A DNA stretch of 40,410 nucleotides, from assembly GCA_902632445.1 (NCBI GenBank), contig CACPCL010000008.1:1-40410 (forward strand), written 5' to 3'. Made by a program: the position numbers and the translations under genes. Positions 19,211 to 27,979 of the stretch are shown here, in pieces. Origin of the DNA: an uncultured Pelagibacteraceae bacterium. Lineage in GTDB: Bacteria > Pseudomonadota > Alphaproteobacteria > Pelagibacterales > Pelagibacteraceae. Under the pieces are notes generated by a model. The model did not search any database, had not been told where the DNA came from, and worked only from the letters and a program-made list of their open reading frames with translations. Numbering within the stretch: the first letter of the stretch is position 1; each line of letters opens with the position of its first letter.

Positions 19211-20198
19211 AAACCATCCAGATGTGAAGTTTGGCAAAACAGGAGTTCTGATAATTAACCTAGGCACACCAGATTCAACGAGTTGGTGGGATATAAGAAA
19301 GTATTTAAAACAATTTTTATCTGATAGAAGAGTGATAGAGGTAAATCCAATTTTATGGCAAGTAATCCTAAATCTTATTATATTAACTTTTAGACCTTCC
19401 AAAACAGCTCATGCTTATAAAAAAATATGGAGAAAAGATACAAACGAGTCACCATTATTGTATTTTACAAGGAGCCAAGCTGAGAAGCTCCATAAAAAAA
19501 TAGGAAGCGAAAAAATCATTGTTGATTTTGCAATGAGATATGGAAACCCAAGTATAAGTTCACGTCTTTACAAACTTAAAGATGAAGGCTGTGAAAATAT
19601 AATAATTTTACCATTATACCCACAATACGCAGCTGCAACAACAGCAACCGTTTGTGATGAAGTTTATAGATCTTTGATGAATATGAGATGGCAACCTAGT
19701 TTACAGATAGTTCCTCACTATGAAAGTGAGCCAAAATACATAGAAGCATTGATAGAGAGTGTTGAAAAAAAGATTAGTGAGATTAATTGGAAACCAGATT
19801 TAATAATTGCTTCCTACCACGGCATACCTAAATCATATTTTGATAAAGGAGATCCATACCAATGTTATTGTCAAAAAACGACTAGATTAATGAAGGAAAA
19901 ATTTGGTAAAGTCGAAATTAAGACGACGTTTCAATCAAGGTTTGGGCCTCAAGAGTGGCTAACTCCTTACACTGATAAGACAATAGAAGATCTGCCTAAA
20001 AATGGAGTTAAAAATTTACTTGTTATATGTCCAGGCTTTGCATCAGACTGTGTTGAGACACTCGAAGAAATAAATATTCAAGCAAGAGAAACTTTTTTAG
20101 AAAATGGGGGAAAAAATTTTGATTTAATCCCATGTCTTAATGATGACGCTAAACATATAAGTCTTTTCCAACACATTATTAATAAGTACACACATTAA
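19203..20198 (+). CDS. hemH: HemH, ferrochelatase
   Basis: This 331-residue enzyme inserts ferrous iron into protoporphyrin IX. The N-terminal GVLIINLGTPDS block, the catalytic-His segment IIASYHGIPKSYFDKGDPYQ and the C-terminal CPGFASDCVETLEEI block are all present. The gene starts inside the 3' end of hemE and is followed 6 bases later by hemG, so hemE-hemH-hemG form one transcript covering the last part of heme synthesis. The coproporphyrinogen oxidase must be elsewhere. Confidence 0.97.
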   Translation: MDKNHPDVKFGKTGVLIINLGTPDSTSWWDIRKYLKQFLSDRRVIEVNPILWQVILNLIILTFRPSKTAHAYKKIWRKDTNESPLLYFTRSQAEKLHKKIGSEKIIVDFAMRYGNPSISSRLYKLKDEGCENIIILPLYPQYAAATTATVCDEVYRSLMNMRWQPSLQIVPHYESEPKYIEALIESVEKKISEINWKPDLIIASYHGIPKSYFDKGDPYQCYCQKTTRLMKEKFGKVEIKTTFQSRFGPQEWLTPYTDKTIEDLPKNGVKNLLVICPGFASDCVETLEEINIQARETFLENGGKNFDLIPCLNDDAKHISLFQHIINKYTH

Positions 20199-20204
20199 CT
20201 ACTG

Positions 20205-20726
20205 ATGAATTCAATTATAATTTATTCTACGACTGATGGACAAACTAAAAAAATTTGCGAGTCAATCAAAAATAATTCTATTTATAAAAAGACTACCGAA
20301 ATAATTAATTTGAACGAGGCTTTTGAAAAGAAAATAGTAAAATATGATCGAGTTATTATTGGGGCCAGCATAAGATATGGACATCATAATCCTATGGTTT
20401 ACAAGTTTATAGAGAAAAATAAAGATACTCTTGAAAATAAAAAAAGTGCATTTTTTTCAGTTAATGTGGTGGCGCGTAAACCAGAAAAAAGTACTCCAAC
20501 CACTAATCCTTATATTAAAAAATTTTTAAAAAAAACTAATTGGCGACCTAATAAACTTGGTGTTTTTGCTGGGAAAATAGATTATCCAAGTCTGACATTT
20601 TTAAATAGAAGTATAATAAGATTCATAATGTTCATCACTAGAGGACCAACAGACATTAAAAATGTATATGAATTTACAGACTGGGAAGGTGTAAAAATAT
20701 TTTCAAAAGAATTAGATGAAATGTAA
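20205..20726 (+). CDS. hemG: HemG-type protoporphyrinogen IX oxidase (flavodoxin fold)
   Basis: This 173-residue protein follows the E. coli HemG pattern along its length: an N-terminal FMN phosphate loop YSTTDGQTKKICESI, then VIIGASIRYGHHNPMV, AFFSVNVVARKPEKSTP with the long-chain insert, NWRPNKLGVFAGKIDYP, and a final DWEGVKIFSKEL. HemG oxidises protoporphyrinogen IX to protoporphyrin IX and hands electrons to the quinone pool at the inner membrane. Its position directly after ferrochelatase supports the role. HemG is mainly a gammaproteobacterial enzyme, while most alphaproteobacteria use HemJ, so this may be an acquired replacement. It converges with the next gene across a single base. 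Confidence 0.93.
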   Translation: MNSIIIYSTTDGQTKKICESIKNNSIYKKTTEIINLNEAFEKKIVKYDRVIIGASIRYGHHNPMVYKFIEKNKDTLENKKSAFFSVNVVARKPEKSTPTTNPYIKKFLKKTNWRPNKLGVFAGKIDYPSLTFLNRSIIRFIMFITRGPTDIKNVYEFTDWEGVKIFSKELDEM

Positions 20727-20727
20727 T

Positions 20728-21141
20728 TTATTCAGTTTTCTCTTTTATTTTTCTCGCGAATCTGAACGATTTAACACAAAGATAGACAAAGTAGCTCCCG
20801 GTAATAAGCATTATAATTTTAGTTAAGTCTGCCCAGAAATTTGTAAATGCACTCCCATTTAAAAGCCCTCTTAAAAAATCTAACCCACCAAGAGCAGTAA
20901 TTACACCAAATAAAACCACTATATGCATATAAACTTTTTTTTTATTAGGAAAAAATAAAGATAAAGAAGAAAAAATAGCAATTAGCAACCCAACAAATGT
21001 GGGAATATAAGAAGTCATTGAAGAACTGTTAGAAATAAAACTTATTATCAAACCCCATAAAATTAGAAATATCCCATAATATAATGATAGATATTCCATA
21101 CTTTTTCCAAAAGCTTTAAACTCTCTCTCATTTAAATCCAT
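20728..21141 (-). CDS. Small four-helix membrane protein of unknown function
   Basis: The protein has 137 residues with four hydrophobic segments, at about 16-36, 44-63, 71-88 and 103-123. It has a short charged N-terminus (NEREFKAFGKSMEYLSLYYG) and a basic C-terminal tail (RFARKIKEKTE). I do not recognise a family. HemJ also has four helices and a similar length and often sits near hemE and rho, but the conserved histidines and the helix-1 pattern of HemJ are not visible. It diverges from rho and converges with hemG. Confidence 0.75.
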   Translation of the reverse strand: MDLNEREFKAFGKSMEYLSLYYGIFLILWGLIISFISNSSSMTSYIPTFVGLLIAIFSSLSLFFPNKKKVYMHIVVLFGVITALGGLDFLRGLLNGSAFTNFWADLTKIIMLITGSYFVYLCVKSFRFARKIKEKTE

Positions 21142-21191
21142 AATATGCTTAATTTAGCCCTTATTTTTAAAAATTTAAAGTAATCTCGTAC

Positions 21192-21219
21192 TTGAATTTT
21201 TTCTAAAAAACCTTATATT
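21192..21219 (+). promoter_or_regulatory. Candidate sigma-70 promoter for rho
   Basis: There is a -35-like TTGAAT (21192-21197), a 16-base spacer and a -10-like TATATT (21214-21219). This places a start roughly 25 bases before the rho ATG. The match is moderate, and the AT-rich background weakens it. Confidence 0.4.
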
Positions 21220-21252
21220 TTAATAACATTCCTTAAATACTCAAATAATCAC

Positions 21253-22527
21253 ATGAACTTACAAGAACTAAAGCAAAAAAATCCTGCAGAGCTTATCAGC
21301 GAAGCTGAAAAATTAGGCATTGAAAACCCGAGTACGCTTCGGAAACAGGAGATCTTATTTGCTATCTTAAAAAAATTAGCTGAAAAAAACGAACAAATTA
21401 CTGCTACGGGCGTACTAGAAGTTTTGCAAGATGGGTTCGGTTTTTTAAGAGCTATTGAGTCTAACTACCTGCCAGGACCCGATGATATATATGTTAGTCC
21501 GAGTCAAATAAGAAGATTTGGTTTGAGAACCGGAGATTCTGTCGAAGGTGAAATTAGAGGTCCAAAAGATGCTGAAAGATACTTTGCTCTTCTGAAAGTA
21601 AATAAGATAAATTTTGACGATCCTGATAAAGGTAAAAATAAAATTGCCTTTGATAACTTAACACCTCTTTACCCGAACGAGAGGATAAAATTAGAAGTAG
21701 AAACGGCAAAAGTAGAAAAAAAACCAGACAACACTGCAAGATTAATAGATTTAGTAAGTCCAATCGGTAAAGGACAAAGGTCTTTAATAGTTTCTCCACC
21801 ACGAGCTGGAAAAACAATAATTTTACAAAATATAGCACAATCGATAACAGCTAATCATCCAGAATGTTATTTAATGGTACTACTTATTGATGAAAGACCA
21901 GAAGAAGTAACTGACATGCAAAGATCCGTCAAAGGCGAAGTAGTTGCATCTACGTTTGACGAGCCAGCTTCAAGGCACGTTGCTGTTGCAGAGATGGTCA
22001 TAGAGAAAGCAAAAAGATTAGTAGAGCATAAGAAAGATGTTGTGATACTATTAGACTCCATCACAAGGCTAGGGAGAGCTTATAACGCTGTAATACCAAG
22101 TTCAGGAAAAGTTTTAACTGGAGGTGTAGACGCAAACGCTCTGCAAAGACCTAAGAGATTTTTTGGTGCAGCAAGAAATGTTGAAGAGGGAGGATCTCTA
22201 ACAATTATTTCTACAGCACTTATCGACACTGGGAGCAGAATGGATGAAGTTATTTTTGAGGAATTTAAAGGTACAGGAAACTCAGAATTAATTTTAGATA
22301 GAAAAGTAGCTGATAAAAGAATCTATCCTGCGCTTGATATAACAAGGTCAGGCACAAGAAGAGAGGAACTTTTATTTGAAAAGGATGAATTATCAAAAAT
22401 GAATGTTCTAAGGAGAATTATAAGTCCAATGGGAACTATGGACGGTATTGAGTTTTTAATTTCAAAATTAAAAAACACAAAAAATAATTCAGATTTTTTT
22501 GACTCTATGAATAAATCCGCTAATTAA
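21253..22527 (+). CDS. rho: Rho, transcription termination factor
   Basis: This 424-residue hexameric RNA helicase has an N-terminal helical bundle (1-48) and a cold-shock-like RNA-binding domain (about 50-125: [33 protein letters not shown]). The RecA-like ATPase has P-loop SPPRAGKT (181-188), [14 protein letters not shown] and the [11 protein letters not shown] segment. Because intrinsic terminators are nearly absent in this window, Rho probably carries much of termination here (inference). In many alphaproteobacteria rho is followed by mnmE-mnmG; here those lie about 20 kb away. Confidence 0.98.
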   Translation: MNLQELKQKNPAELISEAEKLGIENPSTLRKQEILFAILKKLAEKNEQITATGVLEVLQDGFGFLRAIESNYLPGPDDIYVSPSQIRRFGLRTGDSVEGEIRGPKDAERYFALLKVNKINFDDPDKGKNKIAFDNLTPLYPNERIKLEVETAKVEKKPDNTARLIDLVSPIGKGQRSLIVSPPRAGKTIILQNIAQSITANHPECYLMVLLIDERPEEVTDMQRSVKGEVVASTFDEPASRHVAVAEMVIEKAKRLVEHKKDVVILLDSITRLGRAYNAVIPSSGKVLTGGVDANALQRPKRFFGAARNVEEGGSLTIISTALIDTGSRMDEVIFEEFKGTGNSELILDRKVADKRIYPALDITRSGTRREELLFEKDELSKMNVLRRIISPMGTMDGIEFLISKLKNTKNNSDFFDSMNKSAN

Positions 22528-22529
22528 TA

Positions 22530-23147
22530 TTATTGAACAGTTTGATTGTTAAAATTTACTTCGTGAAGATAAAAACTAATTATATTTTCTAAAGTATTTA
22601 TTTTATCTTTAATTGTGACAGCTTCCAAAAGTTTTTGTTTTTCTTCGTTAGTTACTGGAGATATCATTGAAAGCGTATTTACTCTCTGAGTTTTGTCAAG
22701 CTTGTTGAACTCTTTCCAATTAAGTAATAAACCATTTTTCTTAAAAAAAATTTTTGCTTTTTCCATTAGACTATCAATGCTCAAATCATCTAATTTATAA
22801 GTTAAATCTGTTTCAAAATTTTTGTAATTTACTCTAAACTCTCTGTATAACTTATTATTTTTTACTTCTTCTTGAATTTCAAATCTTGTTATACCAGTAA
22901 GATTTATCAAAATTCTCCCATCCTTGCTTTTTTGTAAGTCACTAATTTTACCTAGACACCCAACTTTATACACTGCATCTTTATCTTTTTGAGATTGAAC
23001 CATTCCCATTAATTTATCTTTGTTATAAGTATCGTTAACGAGATCTAGATATCTTTGTTCAAAGATATTTAAAGGAAGATTAGTTTTTGGAAAATAAATT
23101 ACCCCACTAAGAGGGAAAACTGGGATTATGCTTGGAAAGTTTTTCAT
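22530..23147 (-). CDS. Lon N-terminal (substrate-binding) domain protein
   Basis: This 205-residue protein consists only of the LON N-terminal fold. It opens with FPSIIPVFPLSGVIYFPKTNLPLNIFEQRYLDLV (conserved PLFPL-x-x-V-x-x-P and F-E-x-R-Y), followed by the GCLGKI and INLTGITRFEI strands and a helical C-terminus. The AAA+ and protease domains of Lon are absent. Stand-alone members are common in alphaproteobacteria, but their function is not established. It converges with rho across 2 bases and diverges from the tRNA-Gly gene. Confidence 0.9.
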   Translation of the reverse strand: MKNFPSIIPVFPLSGVIYFPKTNLPLNIFEQRYLDLVNDTYNKDKLMGMVQSQKDKDAVYKVGCLGKISDLQKSKDGRILINLTGITRFEIQEEVKNNKLYREFRVNYKNFETDLTYKLDDLSIDSLMEKAKIFFKKNGLLLNWKEFNKLDKTQRVNTLSMISPVTNEEKQKLLEAVTIKDKINTLENIISFYLHEVNFNNQTVQ

Positions 23148-23199
23148 CTAATTATTATAATAAAAATTTTACATCACCGATAGTGACATTTTATTAAGG

Positions 23200-23229
23200 T
23201 TGACCATTCTAGACAGGGTATACTATAAT
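23200..23229 (+). promoter_or_regulatory. Promoter of the tRNA-Gly gene
   Basis: A -35 TTGACC (23200-23205, 5/6), an 18-base spacer and a perfect -10 TATAAT (23224-23229) lie 12 bases before the tRNA 5' end, so transcription would start just ahead of the acceptor stem. This is the best-looking sigma-70 promoter in the window. Confidence 0.7.
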
Positions 23230-23241
23230 TATTAGAAATAT

Positions 23242-23316
23242 GCGGGCATAGCTCAGTGGTAGAGCGTCTCGTTGCCAACGAGAAGGTCGAGGGTTCGAGC
23301 CCCTTTGCCCGCTCCA
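23242..23316 (+). tRNA. tRNA-Gly (anticodon GCC)
   Basis: A complete cloverleaf is readable. Acceptor GCGGGCA pairs with TGCCCGC (23306-23312). The D arm contains AGCTCAGTGGTAGAGC. Anticodon stem TCTCG/CGAGA (23267-23271, 23279-23283) encloses loop TTGCCAA with anticodon GCC at 23274-23276. The T arm contains GGTTCGAGCCCC. The discriminator is T and CCA is encoded (23314-23316). The next ATG follows only 7 bases later. Confidence 0.98.
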
Positions 23317-23323
23317 AATTAAA

Positions 23324-23659
23324 ATGACTGATTTAGCAAGTAAAAAATGTATTCCTTGTGAGGGCAATATACCCCCCTTTGATCAAAGTGAAATTCATAA
23401 GTATTTAAAAAAAATTGATGGTTGGGACGTTAAAAGCAATCAAGACAAAAGTTTTTATTTAATAAAAGAGTTTTCATTTAAAAATTTTGTCGAAAGCCAG
23501 AGTTTTGTAAATAAAATTGGGGATATTGCTGAGAAAGAAAATCATCATCCTGATATTTCTTTTGGGTGGGGTTATTGTAAAGTAAAAATTTTTACTCATG
23601 CTATAAAGGGCCTAGCAGAAAGCGATTTTATCTTAGCAGCAAAGATAGATAAAATTTGA
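23324..23659 (+). CDS. Pterin-4-alpha-carbinolamine dehydratase
   Basis: This 111-residue protein should dehydrate 4a-hydroxytetrahydropterin to quinonoid dihydropterin, recycling the cofactor of pterin-dependent hydroxylases. The start MTDLASKKCIPCEGNIPPF is typical. The active-site segment ENHHPDISFGWGYCKVKIFTHAIKGL contains the [EDKH]-x(3)-H-[HN]-P motif followed by T-H-x-x-G-L. No aromatic amino acid hydroxylase is in the window, so its partner is unknown. The ATG lies 7 bases after the tRNA CCA, which suggests cotranscription with the tRNA. Its stop codon abuts the purH stop codon on the other strand. Confidence 0.93.
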   Translation: MTDLASKKCIPCEGNIPPFDQSEIHKYLKKIDGWDVKSNQDKSFYLIKEFSFKNFVESQSFVNKIGDIAEKENHHPDISFGWGYCKVKIFTHAIKGLAESDFILAAKIDKI

Positions 23660-25210
23660 CTAATGATTAAAATGTCTAATTTCAGTAAATAGCATTTTTA
23701 CTTTTCCTTTATTAGCACAGTTTATAACCTCTTGATCTCTAATTGACCCTCCAGGCTGAATAATTATTTTAACACCAGCCTTGATTAATGCTTCTACTCC
23801 ATCGGTAAACGGAAAAAAGGCATCTGATGCAGCTATCGAGTTTTTGATCTTTTGTGGTTGAAACTTTTTAGCTTTTTGTATTGCAATTTTACAGCTATCA
23901 AATCTACTTGGCTGTCCTGCTCCAATTCCTATAGTTGAAAAGTTATTACATATAACTATTGCATTAGATTTAACGTATTTACTTACGTTAAAAGTAAATT
24001 TAATTTCATCTAATTCCTTTTTACTTGGCTTTAATTTTGTTACGCATTTAAGCTTTTTCTTATCCAAAATAATTGTATCTTTATTTTGAATTAAAAATGC
24101 ACCTTCAAAATTTTTAATACTTGTAATATTTTTAGATTTATATCCAGATATATCTATAATTCTCAAATTTTTTTTTCTTTTTAAGATATCTAAAGAATTT
24201 TTTTCAAAACCTTTGGCTAAAATCACCTCTAAAAATTTTTTTTTTAATTCGACTGCCATTTTTTTATTAATTTTAAAATTACATGCAACCACACCTCCAA
24301 AGGCACTTAAAGGATCACAGGCAAAAGCATTTTTAAATGATTCGATTGGATTTTTGTTTTTTGATACTCCGCATGGATTTGCATGTTTTATAATTACAGT
24401 CCCAGCTTCTTTTCCTAAAGTCTCCAAAATTTCTAGGGAAGCAAACATATCATTATAATTATTGTAGCTTAATTCTTTACCAGCTAATTGTATAAAACCG
24501 AGTTTTTGGTCCTCATAGTCATTAATATAAATTGAGCTTTCTTGATGAGGGTTTTCACCATATCTGAGCTTTTTTAACTTTCTACCAAATATAGTTTTTC
24601 TTTCGGGAAACTCGATACTTAGTTTTTTGTTTAACCAGTTTGCGATCATGGCATCGTAATAAGCAGTAAGACCAAAGGCTTTGGAAGACATAATTTCTCT
24701 AAATTTGAGACTTGTTTTGCCTTTATATTTTTCTAGTTCTTTTACTAATTCAGAATAATCATTTTTATTTGTAATTATCGCTACATTTTTAAAATTTTTA
24801 GCAGCTGCACGCACCATAGTAGGGCCTCCGATGTCTATATTATCAATAATTTCTTTTGGATTAGAAGTACTCATAACAACTTTTTGAAACGGATAAAAGT
24901 TAACAATAATTAAATCTATTGGGGGAAATTTTTTTATATTCATCTCATTTTTATGAATTTTGTTTTGTCTATCGTGCAAGATACCAGCGTGTATTTTCGG
25001 ATGAAGTGTTTTTACTCTACCGTCGAGCATTTCTTTGAATCCAGTATATTTAGATAATTCGGTACAATCATAACCTAGTTTTTTTATTGATTTATAAGTC
25101 CCACCTGAACTTATAATTTTAACCTTATACTTTTTTAAAACTTTTAAAATTGAAATTAAATTTTCTTTATCTGATACAGATATAAGCGCGTTTTTAATTT
25201 TTTGATTCAT
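23660..25210 (-). CDS. purH: PurH, bifunctional AICAR transformylase / IMP cyclohydrolase
   Basis: This 516-residue enzyme carries out the last two steps of IMP synthesis. The N-terminal MGS-like cyclohydrolase domain (about 1-190) shows ALISVSDK, ISSGGTYKSIKKLG, DGRVKTLHPKIHAGIL and NIDIGGPTMVRAAAKN. The transformylase domain follows with LRYGENPHQ, KELSYNNYNDMF, VIIKHANPCGVS and a closing ASDAFFPF ... IIQPGGSIRDQEV. It also consumes the AICAR made as a by-product by HisF. It lies one base downstream of the heparinase-like gene. Confidence 0.98.
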   Translation of the reverse strand: MNQKIKNALISVSDKENLISILKVLKKYKVKIISSGGTYKSIKKLGYDCTELSKYTGFKEMLDGRVKTLHPKIHAGILHDRQNKIHKNEMNIKKFPPIDLIIVNFYPFQKVVMSTSNPKEIIDNIDIGGPTMVRAAAKNFKNVAIITNKNDYSELVKELEKYKGKTSLKFREIMSSKAFGLTAYYDAMIANWLNKKLSIEFPERKTIFGRKLKKLRYGENPHQESSIYINDYEDQKLGFIQLAGKELSYNNYNDMFASLEILETLGKEAGTVIIKHANPCGVSKNKNPIESFKNAFACDPLSAFGGVVACNFKINKKMAVELKKKFLEVILAKGFEKNSLDILKRKKNLRIIDISGYKSKNITSIKNFEGAFLIQNKDTIILDKKKLKCVTKLKPSKKELDEIKFTFNVSKYVKSNAIVICNNFSTIGIGAGQPSRFDSCKIAIQKAKKFQPQKIKNSIAASDAFFPFTDGVEALIKAGVKIIIQPGGSIRDQEVINCANKGKVKMLFTEIRHFNH

Positions 25211-25211
25211 T

Positions 25212-26858
25212 TCAAATTTTTTTCTTAATTTCCCAATTAAAAGATTTATTTTTATTAACTAAATTACCAGAGATTGTTATACAAGAGTTATCTAATATTT
25301 TTTTACCTCCCAAAAATATACTTTTTTCAATTTCAATGTCTTCATTTTCTATTGTGAAAATTAGTGATTTATTCTTAGATATTTGTATTAATGCACTATT
25401 ACCTCCCATTGTTTTAACCGCTGTTAAAATAGGATTTAAATGGAAACGAAACACGTACCTAACAGGTATCCCATCACTCTTTTTAGTTATATGATCAACT
25501 CCTTTTAATTTATTGTTTTGTTTATCAATATAAATTTCCCTTTTATGCAAACAACCGAAATTTTTTTCATACCCATTGTGTGATATCGAGCACCCAATTA
25601 AATTTTTATCATCTGTAAGTTTTAGCTCACTTGTTTTAAATGTATTTTTTATCGAGTTTCCAAAAATTCTATTAACAAGTTTATTTCTCTCAAATTTAGT
25701 AATAGAGGTATCATTAATAGTTAAAGTGGACTGAGTAGCTGTTAATCTACTTATTAAAACAGCCTTTGAAGATAAGTGGTTTCCAAATCCACAATTGGTA
25801 ATTATTTTTGTTCCATCTATAAAGTATTCAAAAGATAAAGGTCCGGACTGATAATTTTTAGAAAAATTTTTTTTTGGAGGACCATCTATATCCAAAAAGA
25901 TTAATTGAGATTTTGACTTAGCATAAAACAATCCACCTATAGTATTGTTTTTATTTTTTTTCTTGTGATTAGTGTCATCAAGATATTTTTCGAAACTAGA
26001 TAGATCAATTTCAGATCCACCATTGAAAAGTGGAACTTTTTCCTCCGGAGTTTTTATAAGTTTTATACAAGATAAATTTTGCTCAATAATTTTTTCTAAG
26101 AATTCAGGAATATATTTCTGGGCATCTTTAATAGACTCATTGCACAATAAAAAATACCTCGCTAAAAAAACTAAGTCATTTGGATTTCTTGATAATGGGA
26201 AACCATCTTTATCAAAATAGGAATTTACAAACTTATCCAATTCATTAATAGCAATATTAAAATTTTCTTCGTACTCTTTGAAAGCTAAGCCGGATAAAAT
26301 TAAAGCAGTTAGAATTTGTACTTTAACAAGTGGATCTTTTTCGAACCGAATATTTTTTTTTAGATGATTACACTGAGATACTATACTATTAAAAAAATTT
26401 CTTTTAAAATCAAATGTTCCATTATTAATAATAATATCTATATTTAAAATCCAACTTGTGATTCTGGAACTTAAAGTTTTACTATCCCAAATTTTTTTTT
26501 TGAAATTTGTGTTTCTTAGCATCCATAAATAAATAATTTTTTGAATATTCTTTCCATCTGTTTTTCTATCAATTAAGTTTAACCATAAAAAGTTATGACG
26601 TTCATTTAGCTGAGCGTTTTCCTCTTCTTTCAACCAAAAATTATTTGGATCTATCTCTTCTACTTTAAATAATTTTTTTTTGTAGGGAGATATGATCGAT
26701 AGTAAAAACGGGTTCGGGTTAAAATATACTTGAACTGGAACTTTAGATTGTAAAGATTTATTGTAATAGTTTGAAGTAAAATATATTTTTTTAAAAAATT
26801 TGATAATTGTTATTTGAAGAGAAACTAAATAAAAATAGGCACCTTTAAAGCCAAACAT
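25212..26858 (-). CDS. Heparinase II/III-like protein
   Basis: The protein has 548 residues. The N-terminal half (about 90-260) looks like the helical alpha/alpha toroid found in heparinase II/III proteins, with the substrate-type segment FLWLNLIDRK. The C-terminal half (about 310-548) is beta-rich and contains GPLSFEYFIDGTKIITNCGF and TLTINDTSITKFE, characteristic of the heparinase II/III C-terminal sandwich. No obvious signal peptide is seen. Homologues next to purH and rpe are common in alphaproteobacteria, but their substrate is unknown; polysaccharide lyase activity should not be assumed. Confidence 0.8.
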   Translation of the reverse strand: MFGFKGAYFYLVSLQITIIKFFKKIYFTSNYYNKSLQSKVPVQVYFNPNPFLLSIISPYKKKLFKVEEIDPNNFWLKEEENAQLNERHNFLWLNLIDRKTDGKNIQKIIYLWMLRNTNFKKKIWDSKTLSSRITSWILNIDIIINNGTFDFKRNFFNSIVSQCNHLKKNIRFEKDPLVKVQILTALILSGLAFKEYEENFNIAINELDKFVNSYFDKDGFPLSRNPNDLVFLARYFLLCNESIKDAQKYIPEFLEKIIEQNLSCIKLIKTPEEKVPLFNGGSEIDLSSFEKYLDDTNHKKKNKNNTIGGLFYAKSKSQLIFLDIDGPPKKNFSKNYQSGPLSFEYFIDGTKIITNCGFGNHLSSKAVLISRLTATQSTLTINDTSITKFERNKLVNRIFGNSIKNTFKTSELKLTDDKNLIGCSISHNGYEKNFGCLHKREIYIDKQNNKLKGVDHITKKSDGIPVRYVFRFHLNPILTAVKTMGGNSALIQISKNKSLIFTIENEDIEIEKSIFLGGKKILDNSCITISGNLVNKNKSFNWEIKKKI

Positions 26859-26861
26859 CTA

Positions 26862-27524
26862 CTAATTTTTTCTTAAAATTTCTATATTTTTTTTCAAGTC
26901 ACCTTGGTTTTCTTTAAATATAGTTGATCCAGAAACAAGAATATTCGCACCAGCCTCTTTAGCTAGAGTACAATTATCAAAATTAATTCCCCCATCAATT
27001 TCAATATCTACATTTAAATTTTTTTCTTTAATCATTTTTTTTAAAATTTTAGTTTTACTTAAAACTTCAGGCATAAATTTTTGCCCACCAAACCCTGGCT
27101 CAACACTCATAATAAGTACTAAGTCTATCTCGCTTAAATAATTTTCGATTAGGTCTATTTTCGATTTTGGTTTAAGCGAAATTCCAACCTTTTTTTTCTC
27201 ATTCTTAATTAAATCTATTGTTTTCGAAACATCTTGAGTAGCTTCAGGATGAAAAGTAATAATGTCAGATCCTGCATCAGCAAAGTCTTTAATAAAGTTG
27301 TCTACCGGTGAAATCATTAGATGAACATCAAATGTTTTCTTTGTTAGAGGACGAAGTTTTTTTATAACTTCAGGCCCTATAGTCAAATTTGGAACAAAAT
27401 GTCCATCCATTACATCTATGTGTATATAATCTGCACCAGCTTTTTCTAAAGAAATAACCTCACTACCCAATTTACTGAAATCAGCTGATAGAATAGATGG
27501 TGAAATTTTAATCGCACTACTCAT
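26862..27524 (-). CDS. rpe: Rpe, ribulose-phosphate 3-epimerase
   Basis: This 220-residue TIM barrel interconverts ribulose 5-phosphate and xylulose 5-phosphate. The signatures are ISPSILSADFSKLG, the metal-site segment YIHIDVMDGHFVPNLTIGP, VHLMI, ITFHPEA, LIMSVEPGFGGQKF and the final IEIDGGIN with VSGSTIF. It lies 3 bases upstream of the heparinase-like gene and starts the rpe-heparinase-purH run. Confidence 0.97.
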   Translation of the reverse strand: MSSAIKISPSILSADFSKLGSEVISLEKAGADYIHIDVMDGHFVPNLTIGPEVIKKLRPLTKKTFDVHLMISPVDNFIKDFADAGSDIITFHPEATQDVSKTIDLIKNEKKKVGISLKPKSKIDLIENYLSEIDLVLIMSVEPGFGGQKFMPEVLSKTKILKKMIKEKNLNVDIEIDGGINFDNCTLAKEAGANILVSGSTIFKENQGDLKKNIEILRKN

Positions 27525-27567
27525 TCTTTACTTATATTTTAATCCAAAACTTTGTCAAAAAATAAGC

Positions 27568-27903
27568 TTAATTAAACAGTTGATATAATTGTCTTGAAAA
27601 ATCACTTTCTAATGGAAATGCAAGCATTCCCCAGACGTCATAACCTAAAATATAAGGCATAGCATAGAATCTAAATAGGTAGAAAAACCAAGCAACATAC
27701 AAAGCTATAAAAGGACCAAATAAGAAACTAGGCGTGATAAATTTGAACAAATTAATTATAGGATTAGTATATTTTACAAAAACTCTCATGAAGAAAAATT
27801 GAGAATCTTCTCTTTGAAAAATATTCATAAATGCTCGACCGATTAAAGTCCACATTATCGTTCCTAATATATAATCTAAAACGATCGCCCAAGTAGGTAT
27901 CAT
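27568..27903 (-). CDS. Small membrane protein, YggT-like
   Basis: The protein has 111 residues with two or three hydrophobic segments (about 5-26, 61-85). The segment RVFVKYTNPIINLFKFITPSF resembles the loop of YggT proteins in which a conserved ITEPxxxPxRxxxP region follows the first helix. The similarity is suggestive only. It lies between rpe and the terminator of the symporter operon, 43 bases upstream of rpe on the same strand. Confidence 0.65.
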   Translation of the reverse strand: MIPTWAIVLDYILGTIMWTLIGRAFMNIFQREDSQFFFMRVFVKYTNPIINLFKFITPSFLFGPFIALYVAWFFYLFRFYAMPYILGYDVWGMLAFPLESDFSRQLYQLFN

Positions 27904-27933
27904 ATTTTTAAAATATCATGATTCAGGTAAAAA

Positions 27934-27960
27934 AAAAGGGGCGAATAAATCGCCCCTTTT
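27934..27960 (-). terminator. Rho-independent terminator of the symporter operon
   Basis: A perfect 11-base-pair stem AAAAGGGGCGA / TCGCCCCTTTT (27934-27944 and 27950-27960) surrounds a 5-base loop. Read on the minus strand the GC-rich stem is followed by nine T residues (complement of 27929-27937, partly shared with the stem). It sits 20 bases after the symporter stop codon. It is the only convincing intrinsic terminator I found in the window. Confidence 0.93.
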
Positions 27961-27979
27961 AATTTTATATAATTGTTAA

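Noticed and set aside
20728-21141. Reading the four-helix membrane protein as HemJ
   Set aside because: Size and position fit, but the conserved histidine and tryptophan pattern of HemJ is not visible, and a full HemG lies next to it.
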